Position numbers and translations under genes: made by a program. Below are positions 42,645 through 50,748 of a stretch of DNA of 64,000 bases, piece after piece; position 1 is the stretch's first letter, and every line of letters starts with the position of its first letter. Under the pieces are notes generated by a model. The model made no database searches, was not told the origin of the DNA, and worked only from the letters and a program-made list of their open reading frames with translations. The stretch comes from PFJX01 sp031426815 (GTDB lineage Bacteria; Pseudomonadota; Gammaproteobacteria; Burkholderiales; Thiobacillaceae), in the NCBI GenBank assembly GCA_031426815.1, contig JASJPG010000034.1, forward strand, positions 69,312 to 133,311, written 5' to 3'.

Positions 42645-43033
42645 TGATGACCCTGGCGCAGCACATCGCGGCCCTCGCCACGCGCATCGGCCAGGAACTG
42701 AAGGCCCGGGTGACCCCTGAGCATCCAGGCCTCGCCCGCGCCTGGGTGTGCTTTGGGTGGGTACGGGGTGAGGTTGTGGTCCACGCCGGGCACAACGTGA
42801 AGAAGGTCATGCGCTTGTCCCCCGGCAAATATCGGGTGGTCTTCGCCGAATCCATGCCCGACGAGCACTACTGCTGGTTGGCTTTCGCTCGCAACAGCGA
42901 CAAGTCCATGAAGATGGCCGCCGCCCGGGTGAGTTGCGATGACAAGACGACCGACGACGTCGAACTGGTCTGCGCCACGCCCTCCGGCACGCTGGCCGAT
43001 TCCAGTGAGATCAACGTCGTGGTGTACCGCTGA
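42644..43033 (+). CDS. Virion-associated hypothetical protein (129 aa)
   Basis: Starts at ATG 42644 (TGATG overlap with the discoidin-like gene). Beta-rich (VRGEVVVHAGHNVKKVMRL, KYRVVFAESMPDEHYCWLAF), resembling a small jelly-roll or receptor-type domain. The stop abuts gpW. Role unknown. Confidence 0.6.
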   Translation: MMTLAQHIAALATRIGQELKARVTPEHPGLARAWVCFGWVRGEVVVHAGHNVKKVMRLSPGKYRVVFAESMPDEHYCWLAFARNSDKSMKMAAARVSCDDKTTDDVELVCATPSGTLADSSEINVVVYR

Positions 43034-43254
43034 TGGCCTACACCCAGGAACAACTCGACGCCCTGCAAGCCGCTCTGGCCAAGGGAGAAAAGCGCGTCAC
43101 CTTCGCCGACAAGACCGTGGAATACCGCACGGTGGACGAACTGAAGGCTGCGATCCGCGATGTGAAAGCCGACCTGCACCGTCAGGCGGTGGACACCGGA
43201 CTGTGGCCACAAGCACCCCGGCAGATCCGGGTCACCACCAGCAAGGGGTTCTGA
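43033..43254 (+). CDS. Head-tail joining protein (lambda gpW-like)
   Basis: A 73-aa protein of the gpW family: YTQEQLDALQAALAKGEKRV and DKTVEYRTVDELKAAIRDV. gpW stabilises the packaged head and makes the tail attachment site. Position directly before the portal is canonical. Confidence 0.9.
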   Translation: MAYTQEQLDALQAALAKGEKRVTFADKTVEYRTVDELKAAIRDVKADLHRQAVDTGLWPQAPRQIRVTTSKGF

Positions 43255-44804
43255 TGGCCAGGAGAAACACCAAAGCGTCAGCAGGCTGGTTTGGCAAGAT
43301 CGGTGCCTTGTTTGGCCGCACGCCTACCCATGAAGCGGCCGGGTCCGGACGCCGCGCCTGGGCCTGGATGCCGGGCAATCCGGGGGCGGTGGCGGCCATG
43401 CTGGCCACACAGTCCGAGTTGCGCACCAAGAGCCGCGACCTGGTGCGCCGCAACGCCTGGGCCAATGCCGCGCTGGAAGGTTTCGTGGCCAATGCCATCG
43501 GTACCGGCATCAAGCCCCAGTCCATGCTGGTGGATCCCGCGCAACGCGAGCGCATCCAGTCGCTCTGGCGGGACTGGTGTGAGGAGGCTGACGCCGCCAG
43601 CCTGACCGATTTCTACGGCCTGCAGGCAATGGCCTGCCGCGCCATGCTCGAAGGCGGCGAATGCCTGGTGCGGCTGCGCCCCCGCCGCGAAGAAGATGGG
43701 CTGGCGGTGCCGCTGCAGATCCAGTTGCTGGAGCCCGAGCACCTGCCAGTGTCGATGAACACCGATCTGCCCTCGGGCAACGTGGTGCGCGCCGGCATCG
43801 AGTTCGACAAGCTGGGCCGGCGTGTCGCCTACCACCTGTACCGCAGCCATCCGGAGGACGGCGCTCTGGCCCCGATGTCCAGCCAGGGGGGTATCGACAC
43901 CGTGCGGGTGGACGCCGCCGAGATCATTCACCTGTTTCGTCCCCTGCGGCCGGGCCAGATCCGGGGCGAGCCCTGGCTCTCCCGCGCCCTGGTGAAACTG
44001 AACGAACTCGACCAGTACGACGACGCCGAACTGGTGCGCAAGAAGACTGCCGCCATGTTCGCCGGCTTCATCACCCGTCTCTCCCCCGAGGACAACCTGA
44101 TGGGAGAAGGCAATTCAGACCAGAACGGTGTCGCCCTGGCTGGCCTGGAACCCGGCACCCTGCAAATTCTGGAGCCGGGCGAGGACGTCAAATTCTCGCA
44201 GCCAGCCGATGTGGGCGCGTCCTACGGCGAGTTCCTGCGCATGCAGTTCCGCGCCGTGGCCGCCGCCATGGGCGTGACCTACGAGCAACTGACCGGCGAC
44301 CTGACCCAGGTGAACTACTCCTCGATCCGGGCCGGGCTGCTGGAGTTTCGACGCCGCTGCGAGGCCATCCAGCATGGCGTGATCGTTCACCAGTTGTGTC
44401 GGCCGATCTGGTCGGCTTGGATGGAGCAGGCGGTGCTATCCGGTGCGCTGAAACTGCCCGGCTATGCGAAGCGTCGGCGCGAGTATCTGGCCTGCAAATG
44501 GATCCCGCAGGGCTGGCAGTGGGTGGACCCGCAGAAGGAGTTCAACGCCATGTTGACCGCCATCCGCGCCGGACTGCTGTCGCGCTCGGAGGCGATCTCC
44601 TCCTTCGGCTACGACGCCGAGGACATCGATCGCGAGATCGCGGCGGACAACGCGCGGGCAGATGCGCTTGGCCTGGTGTTCGAGTCCGACCCCCGGCACG
44701 ACCAGCCCAACGCCGTCATGCCCTCCAGGAACACACCGGCAGAACCAACACTTGCCGATCCTGCGTCCGATGCCCTGGCGACCGATCCGGCGCCCCTGAT
44801 CTGA
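43254..44804 (+). CDS. Portal protein (lambda gpB family)
   Basis: A 516-aa portal. Lambda-type motifs: DLVRRNAWANAALEGFVANA, GIKPQSM, RDWCEEADAA, and VTYEQLTGDLTQVNYSSIRAG. Twelve copies form the DNA channel. TGATG overlap with gpW. A disordered C-terminal tail ends in Pro/Ala. Confidence 0.95.
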   Translation: MARRNTKASAGWFGKIGALFGRTPTHEAAGSGRRAWAWMPGNPGAVAAMLATQSELRTKSRDLVRRNAWANAALEGFVANAIGTGIKPQSMLVDPAQRERIQSLWRDWCEEADAASLTDFYGLQAMACRAMLEGGECLVRLRPRREEDGLAVPLQIQLLEPEHLPVSMNTDLPSGNVVRAGIEFDKLGRRVAYHLYRSHPEDGALAPMSSQGGIDTVRVDAAEIIHLFRPLRPGQIRGEPWLSRALVKLNELDQYDDAELVRKKTAAMFAGFITRLSPEDNLMGEGNSDQNGVALAGLEPGTLQILEPGEDVKFSQPADVGASYGEFLRMQFRAVAAAMGVTYEQLTGDLTQVNYSSIRAGLLEFRRRCEAIQHGVIVHQLCRPIWSAWMEQAVLSGALKLPGYAKRRREYLACKWIPQGWQWVDPQKEFNAMLTAIRAGLLSRSEAISSFGYDAEDIDREIAADNARADALGLVFESDPRHDQPNAVMPSRNTPAEPTLADPASDALATDPAPLI

Positions 44805-44816
44805 AAGGTCCATCCC

Positions 44817-46043
44817 ATGCTCTATCCGCACTTGGCGGGACGCCTGTTTGGCGTGCCGCTGCTGATCCATCGTCCCAAGCTGGACGTGATTCTCTCGGTT
44901 ATGGCCCCTCGGCTTGGGCTTGACGGCACGTTGCCACAAGCGGCGCTGCCTTCACCTCGTCCTGTCGCGTCGCCCACGCCCGGCATCGCCATCCTGCCGA
45001 TCCACGGTTCCCTGGTGCGCCGCACCCTGGGGATGGAGGCGGAATCGGGGCTCCTGAGTTATCAGGCCATCCAGGTTGGGCTCGCGGCGGCGCTGGCCGA
45101 TCCGGCCGTTGCTGGCATTCTGCTCGACGTGGATTCACCGGGCGGCGAGGCCGGCGGCGTGTTCGACCTGGCTGACCGCATTGCCGCTGCGGCCAAGGTA
45201 AAGCCGATCTGGGCCATCGCCAACGAGTCCGCCTTCTCGGCGGCCTATGCCTTGGCCAGCGCGGCCTCGCGCCTGGTGGTCACACGCACGTCGGGCATCG
45301 GCTCGGTGGGTGTGATCGCCATGCACATCGACCAGTCCGGCATGGATGCGAAGGCGGGGCTGCAGTACACGCCGATCGTCGCTGGCGCGCACAAGAACGA
45401 CCTCTCGCCGCATACCGCCATCACCGATGAGGCACGCGCCATGTTGCAGGCCGAAGTGGATCGGCTCTACGGCCTCTTCATCGACACGGTGGCGGGCCAC
45501 GGACGCCTGACTGCTGATGCTCTGCGCGCGACCGAGGCGGGCCTCTATTTCGGTGACGCCGCTGTGGCGGCGGGCTTGGCTGATGCCGTGGCCACCTTTG
45601 ACGACACCCTGACCGAGATGGCCGACTTCCTCACCCCTCGAACCGTGCAGCGCCTGGCTGCGGCACGAACCGAGGTTGTTGTTCTCCCCACGTCTTGCTC
45701 TGAAAAGGACACCCCCATGACTCAACCCGACCCTCATACCGAAACCCTGGATGTACCCACCACACCTGCTACACCCGCCGCCATGCAGCAAATGACGATG
45801 AGTTATGCCGACGCCGTCGAGGTGGCCGAACTCTGCCAACTGGCTGGCGTGCCCGAGCGCTCCGCGAGCTACCTCGCGGCCCAGACCCCGGTAGCTAATG
45901 TGCGCCGCACGTTGCTGGCTCTACGCGCTGAAGGTCCCGAGATCGCCTCCCACCTCAGTCCTGAAGCCATGGCCGCGAAGCCCGAAGCCCTCAAGGACAA
46001 CCCACTCATCGCCCAGGCACGCGCCCGTGCCGGAAAGGACTGA
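44817..46043 (+). CDS. Head maturation protease (S49/ClpP-like, lambda gpC type)
   Basis: A 408-aa protein. Protease domain about 55-270 with VDSPGGEAGG, catalytic Ser in NESAFSAAYALAS and Lys in IVAGAHKNDLSPH. The C-terminal 108 residues are a low-complexity then helical scaffold, also producible from an internal ATG at 45717. This C/Nu3 arrangement follows lambda. Confidence 0.92.
   Translation: MLYPHLAGRLFGVPLLIHRPKLDVILSVMAPRLGLDGTLPQAALPSPRPVASPTPGIAILPIHGSLVRRTLGMEAESGLLSYQAIQVGLAAALADPAVAGILLDVDSPGGEAGGVFDLADRIAAAAKVKPIWAIANESAFSAAYALASAASRLVVTRTSGIGSVGVIAMHIDQSGMDAKAGLQYTPIVAGAHKNDLSPHTAITDEARAMLQAEVDRLYGLFIDTVAGHGRLTADALRATEAGLYFGDAAVAAGLADAVATFDDTLTEMADFLTPRTVQRLAAARTEVVVLPTSCSEKDTPMTQPDPHTETLDVPTTPATPAAMQQMTMSYADAVEVAELCQLAGVPERSASYLAAQTPVANVRRTLLALRAEGPEIASHLSPEAMAAKPEALKDNPLIAQARARAGKD
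45717..46043 (+). CDS. Internal scaffold protein (lambda Nu3-like, in-frame start)
   Basis: In-frame ATG 45717 within the protease gene is preceded by AAGGA 8 nt upstream, giving 108 aa (MTQPDPHTETLDVPTT start). In lambda the scaffold Nu3 is made this way from gene C. Expression is inferred from the ribosome site and homology of arrangement. Confidence 0.65.
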   Translation: MTQPDPHTETLDVPTTPATPAAMQQMTMSYADAVEVAELCQLAGVPERSASYLAAQTPVANVRRTLLALRAEGPEIASHLSPEAMAAKPEALKDNPLIAQARARAGKD

Positions 46044-46046
46044 TCC

Positions 46047-46433
46047 ATGCCGACCAAACCTGTATTCACCGAAGGCCTCAACCTGGGGGACCTCCTCAAA
46101 TACGAGGCACCCAATCTCTATTCTCGCGACCAGATCACCGTCGCCGCCGGCCAGGTCTTGGCCCTGGGCGCGGTCGTCGGGGTGATCACCGCCAGTTCCA
46201 AGGTCAAGGTCGTCGATCCGTCCGCCACCGATGGCTCCGAGGTTGCCGCTGGCGTGTTGATCCAGGCGGTGGACGCCAACCTGGCCGACCGGGATGACGG
46301 GCTCATCGTCGCCCGCCACGCCATCGTCGCTGACCACGCTCTGGTCTGGCCCACGGGCATCACCGTGGCCGAGAAAAAATCCGCCAGCGCTCAACTCAAG
46401 GCGCTCGGCATCCTCGTTCGCAAAGGAATCTGA
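46047..46433 (+). CDS. Head decoration protein (lambda gpD-like)
   Basis: A 128-aa HDPD-family protein: EGLNLGDLLKYEAPNLYSRD, VAAGQVLALGAVVGVIT, EVAAGVLIQAVDAN. Trimers cement the capsid. Three nt after the protease gene. Confidence 0.9.
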   Translation: MPTKPVFTEGLNLGDLLKYEAPNLYSRDQITVAAGQVLALGAVVGVITASSKVKVVDPSATDGSEVAAGVLIQAVDANLADRDDGLIVARHAIVADHALVWPTGITVAEKKSASAQLKALGILVRKGI

Positions 46434-46435
46434 CC

Positions 46436-47443
46436 ATGCCCATGAACAATCCCTTCGACAACCCGGCGTTCTCCATGTCGGCGCTGTCCACCGCCATCAA
46501 CATCCTGCCGAACAACTACGGGTTGATGGACCAGATGAATCTGTTTCCGGCCAAGCCGGTGCGTTTCCGCCAGATATCTGTCGAGGAGAAAAACGGCGTC
46601 CTGAGCCTGCTGCCAACCTTGCCGGTGGGCTCGCCCGGCACCGTCGGCAAACGCGGCAAACGCAAGCTGCGGGCTTTTTCCATTCCCCACATCCCACATG
46701 AGGACGTGGTGCTGCCGGAGGAAGTACAGGGCATCCGCGCCTTTGGTATGGAGTCTGAGTTGCAGTCGATCTCCAACGTCATGGTCGAGCATCTGCAAAC
46801 CATGCGGAACAAGCACGCCATCACACTGGAGCACCTGCGTATGGGTGCCTTGAAGGGCGTGATTCTGGATGCGGACGGCTCGGAGCTTTTTGACCTCTAC
46901 GATGAGTTCGATATCCAGCCCAAGGTGGTGGATTTCAAGTTCACCAACACTGAACTGGATGTAAAGAAGGTCTGCATTGGCCTGAAGCGACATATGGAAA
47001 AGATGCTTCAGGGTGAATTCATGACGGGTGCGAAGTGCCTGGTCTCCTCGGAATTCTTCGATGCCCTCACGGGCCACGCCAAAGTTGAGAAGGCCTATGA
47101 GAACTGGCAAACCGGCAATGCGTTGCGTTCAGATATGCGCAATGAGTTCACCTTTGCCGGCATCACCTTCCAGGAATACGTCGGCGAAGCCTCGGACGGC
47201 ACTGTCACACGTCGTTTTATCGAACAGGGCGAAGGCCATGCCTTCCCCCTGGGCACGGTCGACACCTTCGCCACCTACTTCGCGCCGGCCGACTTCAACG
47301 AGACGGTGAACACGCTAGGCCAACCGCTCTATGCCAAGCAGGAGCCACGCAAGTTCGATCGGGGTACGGATTTGCACACCCAGTCCAACCCGCTGCCCAT
47401 GTGCCACCGTCCGGCGATGCTGGTGAAAGTCACGATGTCTTGA
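46436..47443 (+). CDS. Major capsid protein (lambda gpE family)
   Basis: A 335-aa capsid protein of the E family: NYGLMDQMNLFPAKPVRFRQ, AFSIPHIPHEDVVLPEEVQG and GITFQEYVGEA. Normal length. The 3' end overlaps by 14 bases the convergent HhH gene. Confidence 0.95.
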   Translation: MPMNNPFDNPAFSMSALSTAINILPNNYGLMDQMNLFPAKPVRFRQISVEEKNGVLSLLPTLPVGSPGTVGKRGKRKLRAFSIPHIPHEDVVLPEEVQGIRAFGMESELQSISNVMVEHLQTMRNKHAITLEHLRMGALKGVILDADGSELFDLYDEFDIQPKVVDFKFTNTELDVKKVCIGLKRHMEKMLQGEFMTGAKCLVSSEFFDALTGHAKVEKAYENWQTGNALRSDMRNEFTFAGITFQEYVGEASDGTVTRRFIEQGEGHAFPLGTVDTFATYFAPADFNETVNTLGQPLYAKQEPRKFDRGTDLHTQSNPLPMCHRPAMLVKVTMS

Positions 47444-47717
47444 GCGCTTTCTGGCGTTCCTTGGTGTAGCGGTACCAGGGCTGCGGCGGGTCGCCGGCCA
47501 TGAAGCGGGTGGCGGCGATGAAGGTGTCGAGCAGGCACGGGTCGTAGTTGACTCCGTTCTGCCCGCACAACTGCTGAAACAGGACGTAGGGGTCTTGCCC
47601 GACAAGGTCCAACGGTTTGTGGATGCCGACCTCGCGCAGATACCCGGCCACCGCTGGGCCGATATTGGGGATGGCTTCCAGTTCTTTCGCCTCTGTGACT
47701 GTTTTTGCTTTCTTCAT
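47430..47717 (-). CDS. Helix-hairpin-helix (Cdd1/pathogenicity-locus-like) moron
   Basis: A 95-aa protein with an HhH motif (LEAIPNIGPAVAGYLREVGI) and PYVLFQQLCGQNGVNYDPCL, DTFIAATRFMAGDPPQPWY, as in the Cdd1 family. Role unknown. Minus strand inside the plus-strand head operon, and its 3' end overlaps the capsid gene. A TTATTTTTAAC-type AT-rich promoter region lies upstream at 47718-47790. Confidence 0.8.
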   Translation of the reverse strand: MKKAKTVTEAKELEAIPNIGPAVAGYLREVGIHKPLDLVGQDPYVLFQQLCGQNGVNYDPCLLDTFIAATRFMAGDPPQPWYRYTKERQKALKTS

Positions 47718-47792
47718 GTTTCACTCCAATAGTTATTTTTAACTTATTGATTAGCAACGGATACAAATTGCCAATTATTTCTGTCAGCCCTC

Positions 47793-48077
47793 ATGATAGC
47801 CATTGAATCCCTGTATGACGCGGCAGCCCGGTCCGGAATGCTCACGCGGGCTGCATTTGGAAGTATGGAGGTCATGGTCGACTTCCGTGCGCCCGATGAG
47901 GACGTGCTCGATGGCCTGGGCATCTCGCGCAATTACAGCATTCGCTATCCCTTCAGCCGTCTACCCACACTGGCTTCTGGCGACACGCTGTGGATATCCG
48001 GCCGCAGTTATCGCGTGCGGGAAATCAGCGTGACGGGCGATGGCACCGAGGCCCGCGCCACACTCACGCGGCTGTAG
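47793..48077 (+). CDS. Head-tail connector (lambda FII-like)
   Basis: A 94-aa beta-rich protein ending SYRVREISVTGDGTEARATL, as in FII/gp13-type head-tail attachment proteins. Located between capsid and tail genes. Convergent and adjacent, with no gap, to the following minus-strand moron. Confidence 0.75.
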   Translation: MIAIESLYDAAARSGMLTRAAFGSMEVMVDFRAPDEDVLDGLGISRNYSIRYPFSRLPTLASGDTLWISGRSYRVREISVTGDGTEARATLTRL

Positions 48078-48692
48078 TTACTTTCCGCCCCAGCGGTTCC
48101 AGATCAAACGCTGAATAGTGGCGTTGGCGGCGCGGCGGTCGAACAGTTCAGCATTGAATTCGCCGCCGACCCAAAGCAGCAGTTCCTGGGCCGCGTCGCT
48201 GTGCGGCTGGGTAAGCAGTGTCTCCAGAAAGTCGTGATACCCGTGGACACCGCCCACATCCTCGGGCGGGCAGGCGCGCGCGCCGTCGATTACCCAGGCA
48301 ACGCCTGCTGGATCGTGGTCCACCACCTCGAAGGACTCTGCGGTGATCACGTGCTCCCAGTCGTCCCCATCGTCGTAGCGGTAGAGGTACTGCTCTTCCG
48401 TCAGGAAAAGGACGTTGAGCTTGGTTTTGCGTTCGTCCTCACACGCAATCTCCGAGGTGCTTAGCGGCCCATAGCGCTTGCCGCGAATTTCGAAGGTGTG
48501 GTTGTGGGCATCAGTCCAGCCCATCGCCGCTTGAATGAAGTGGTGCAACTTGGCGAGGCTCACCCGACCGTCGACGACCAGACGTCGCCATACGGGCGGC
48601 TGCATCACGTCTGGGTGGAGTTCGATTTTCAAGGTGTAGAGGCAGGGTGTGCTCTGGCTTGAACGGTGCTTTTTCTTCGGGACATAGACCAC
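48078..48692 (-). CDS. pRiA4b ORF-3-like protein moron
   Basis: A 204-aa protein of the plasmid pRiA4b ORF-3 family: YTLKIELHPDVMQPPVWRRL, HHFIQAAMGWTDAHNHTF, YRYDDGDDWEHVITAE. Function of the family is unclear. Inserted on the opposite strand between two tail-connection genes; its stop is adjacent to the FII-like stop. Confidence 0.88.
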   Translation of the reverse strand: MVYVPKKKHRSSQSTPCLYTLKIELHPDVMQPPVWRRLVVDGRVSLAKLHHFIQAAMGWTDAHNHTFEIRGKRYGPLSTSEIACEDERKTKLNVLFLTEEQYLYRYDDGDDWEHVITAESFEVVDHDPAGVAWVIDGARACPPEDVGGVHGYHDFLETLLTQPHSDAAQELLLWVGGEFNAELFDRRAANATIQRLIWNRWGGK

Positions 48693-48747
48693 GGGGACTT
48701 CCTCCCTAATTGCGATGTTCCGATTTTATGACCCCTGAAGGGAAACC

Positions 48748-49188
48748 TTGAATTCCATCCGTGAACGCTGCCTGCAAGCGGTGGCGGGCCTGCTATTGCC
48801 CGTCGCCGAGTCTCTGGGCGCGACCTTTCACCGCTCGCCGACCACCGGCATCACGCGTGAGCAGTCCCCGGCGCTGCTGGTGTTTCCAGAGTCGGACAGC
48901 ATCGTCGAACGCGCCAACGACCGGGTCGTGCGACAGCTGGTGGTGCGTATCGACGCACTGGCGCGTGAGCAGGTCGGCGCGTCCCCCGAGGACATCGCCG
49001 ACCGGATGCTGGTGGCGGCGCACGCGGCGCTGTTCGCCGACGCCAATCTGGGCGGCCTCGCCCTCGGCATCAAGGAACTGGATTGCGAGTGGGATGTGGA
49101 GGACGCCGACGCAACGGCGGCCCTGATTCCCGCCCGTTACCAGATCACCTATCGCACCTTGGTCCACGACCTTGCCAGCCAGGGATGA
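48748..49188 (+). CDS. Tail completion/terminator protein (lambda Z/U position)
   Basis: A 146-aa protein with start TTG 48748 after AAGGGA. Contains SIVERANDRVVRQLVVRIDA and a closing ARYQITYRTLVHDLAS strand, like minor tail proteins that cap the tail tube. Assigned mainly by position. Confidence 0.7.
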   Translation: MNSIRERCLQAVAGLLLPVAESLGATFHRSPTTGITREQSPALLVFPESDSIVERANDRVVRQLVVRIDALAREQVGASPEDIADRMLVAAHAALFADANLGGLALGIKELDCEWDVEDADATAALIPARYQITYRTLVHDLASQG

Positions 49189-49191
49189 GCC

Positions 49192-49425
49192 ATGCCCGTC
49201 GTTGAACTTCTGAAACCCCACACCCACGCCGGCCGCGAGTACCTGCCACGCGAGCGCATCGAGATCGACACGGTGCTGGCCCGCTGGCTGGTGGAAGTTG
49301 GCGTGGCGCGTCCGTTCCTGGTCAGCGATCCGGCAAGACCAGCCCACGCCCGGCGACGGGTGTCTTCCCTTCGCACACCACTCCCCTCCCCCATTTCCAA
49401 CTCGTCCGAGGAGACATCTTCATGA
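49192..49425 (+). CDS. Small tail-region protein (77 aa, DUF7210-like)
   Basis: Contains LKPHTHAGREYLPRERIEID and ARWLVEVGVARP, seen in small phage proteins preceding the major tail protein. The stop overlaps the next gene by 4 bases. Role unknown. Confidence 0.65.
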   Translation: MPVVELLKPHTHAGREYLPRERIEIDTVLARWLVEVGVARPFLVSDPARPAHARRRVSSLRTPLPSPISNSSEETSS

Positions 49426-50177
49426 GTACCTATGCATCCTTCCAGGGCCGCGTCTATCTGGGCAAGCGCGACGTCGCCGGCAATCCGGTCGAAGTGCGCT
49501 CGCCCGGCAACGTGGCGGAACTGAAACTCGCCCTCAAGACCGAGGTGCTGGAGCACTACGAGTCGCAGTCCGGCCAGCGCTCGCTCGATCACCGCATGGT
49601 GAAGTCCAAGTCAGCCAGCGTGAACCTCACCATCGAGGAATTCACCCCAGAAAACCTGGCCCTGGCCCTGTACGGCACTTCCGTCATCGGCAGCAATGGC
49701 ACGGTCACCGACGAGCCGATCGGCGGTGCGGCTCCAGTGATTGGCGATCGCTACTTCCTGGCGCACCCCAAGGTTTCCACCCTGGTGTTGCAGGACAGCG
49801 CAGCCACGCCCGCAACCCTGACCCTGGGCACGCATTACACGGCAGACACCGATTTCGGTGCCCTCCAGTTTCTGGACATCACCGGCCTGGCCGCGCCCTT
49901 CAAGGCCAGCTATGCCTTCGGCGTGGTGACCGAGATCGGTCTCTTCACCCAGCCGCTGCCGGAACGCTTCCTGCGTCTCGAAGGCGTGAACACGGCGGCG
50001 GGCAACGCCCGTGTGCTCGTCGAACTGTATCGGGTGGCGTTCGACCCGTTGAAAGAGTTGGCGCTGATCTCCAACGACTACAACAAATTCGAACTAGAAG
50101 GCTCGCTGCTGGCGGATGCCTCGAAACCCTACGACGCGGTGCTGGGCCAGTTCGGCCGCATCGTGCAGGTCGGTTGA
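49422..50177 (+). CDS. Major tail tube protein
   Basis: A 251-aa beta-rich protein: YASFQGRVYLGKRDVAGNPV, KSKSASVNLTIEEFTPENLA and AYGFGVVTEIGLF-type strands. Position before the G/GT chaperones and tape measure identifies it as tail tube. Confidence 0.8.
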   Translation: MSTYASFQGRVYLGKRDVAGNPVEVRSPGNVAELKLALKTEVLEHYESQSGQRSLDHRMVKSKSASVNLTIEEFTPENLALALYGTSVIGSNGTVTDEPIGGAAPVIGDRYFLAHPKVSTLVLQDSAATPATLTLGTHYTADTDFGALQFLDITGLAAPFKASYAFGVVTEIGLFTQPLPERFLRLEGVNTAAGNARVLVELYRVAFDPLKELALISNDYNKFELEGSLLADASKPYDAVLGQFGRIVQVG

Positions 50178-50191
50178 TGAGGGAGAGCGCC

Positions 50192-50599
50192 ATGAGCCTG
50201 GAAACCTTCGTGCCCGCGCCGGTCGTCGTTGAAATTGCCGGCGAGACCTTGTCCATCGCCCCCTTGAAGGTAGGCGAGTTGCCGACCTTTATCCGCGCCA
50301 TCCTTCCCTTTGCCCAGCACCTGAGCGGAGACGTGGACTGGCTCGCCCTGTTTGGTGAGCGCGGCGAGGATCTGGTTTCCGCCCTGGCGGTGGCCATCCG
50401 CAAGCCGCGCGAGTGGGTGGCGGCGCGGGAACTGGACGAGGCCATTCGATTGAGCGAGGCGGTGTTCGAAGTGAACGCCGATTTTTTTATCCAGCGCCTG
50501 GCCCCGGTGCTCGCCCGGGTGGCGAGTCGGGTGGAGACGATTGGGGCGCGCTTCTCCAACGCCTCGTCGGGCACGGCCACCGTTACCCCGACGTCCTGA
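50192..50599 (+). CDS. Tail assembly chaperone G
   Basis: A 135-aa gpG-type chaperone that guides tape measure assembly. ATG 50192 after GGGAGAG. Contains PLKVGELPTFIRAILPFAQ and WLALFGERGEDLVSALAVA. About 99 codons in, a T7 run offers a -1 frameshift into the T frame. Confidence 0.75.
   Translation: MSLETFVPAPVVVEIAGETLSIAPLKVGELPTFIRAILPFAQHLSGDVDWLALFGERGEDLVSALAVAIRKPREWVAARELDEAIRLSEAVFEVNADFFIQRLAPVLARVASRVETIGARFSNASSGTATVTPTS
50482..50488 (+). other. Probable -1 programmed frameshift site (T TTT TTT)
   Basis: Seven T in the X XXY YYZ register of the G frame: GAT (50480-50482), TTT, TTT, ATC. A -1 slip keeps both codons as TTT and continues as TAT CCA in the T frame, which is open to 50748. 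The register fits a canonical slippery heptamer. Confidence 0.75.
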
Positions 50600-50748
50600 A
50601 CTACACGGTGGCCCAGGTGCGCGCGTTCATCGAAGCGATCGAACGCGGCGAACGCATGGAACTCGCCGCCCAGCTCGCGCTGCTGGTGACCGCGCAGCGT
50701 GGCGGCAACAGCGAAATCAAATCTCTCCTGCGTGAACTCAAACCATGA
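50488..50748 (+). CDS. Frameshift extension T of the G-T tail chaperone
   Basis: The -1 frame continuation carries the conserved-looking part YPDVLNYTVAQVRAFIEAIE and MELAAQLALLVTAQRGGNSE, 86 residues, no own start. The predicted G-T fusion is about 185 aa. In lambda, gpGT links the chaperone to the tail tube while G covers the tape measure. Confidence 0.7.
   Translation, partial: YPAPGPGARPGGESGGDDWGALLQRLVGHGHRYPDVLNYTVAQVRAFIEAIERGERMELAAQLALLVTAQRGGNSEIKSLLRELKP

Noticed and set aside
43661..44923. Plus-strand 420-codon frame within the portal gene
   Set aside because: Shadow frame of the portal with Arg/Ala/Gly-rich translation.
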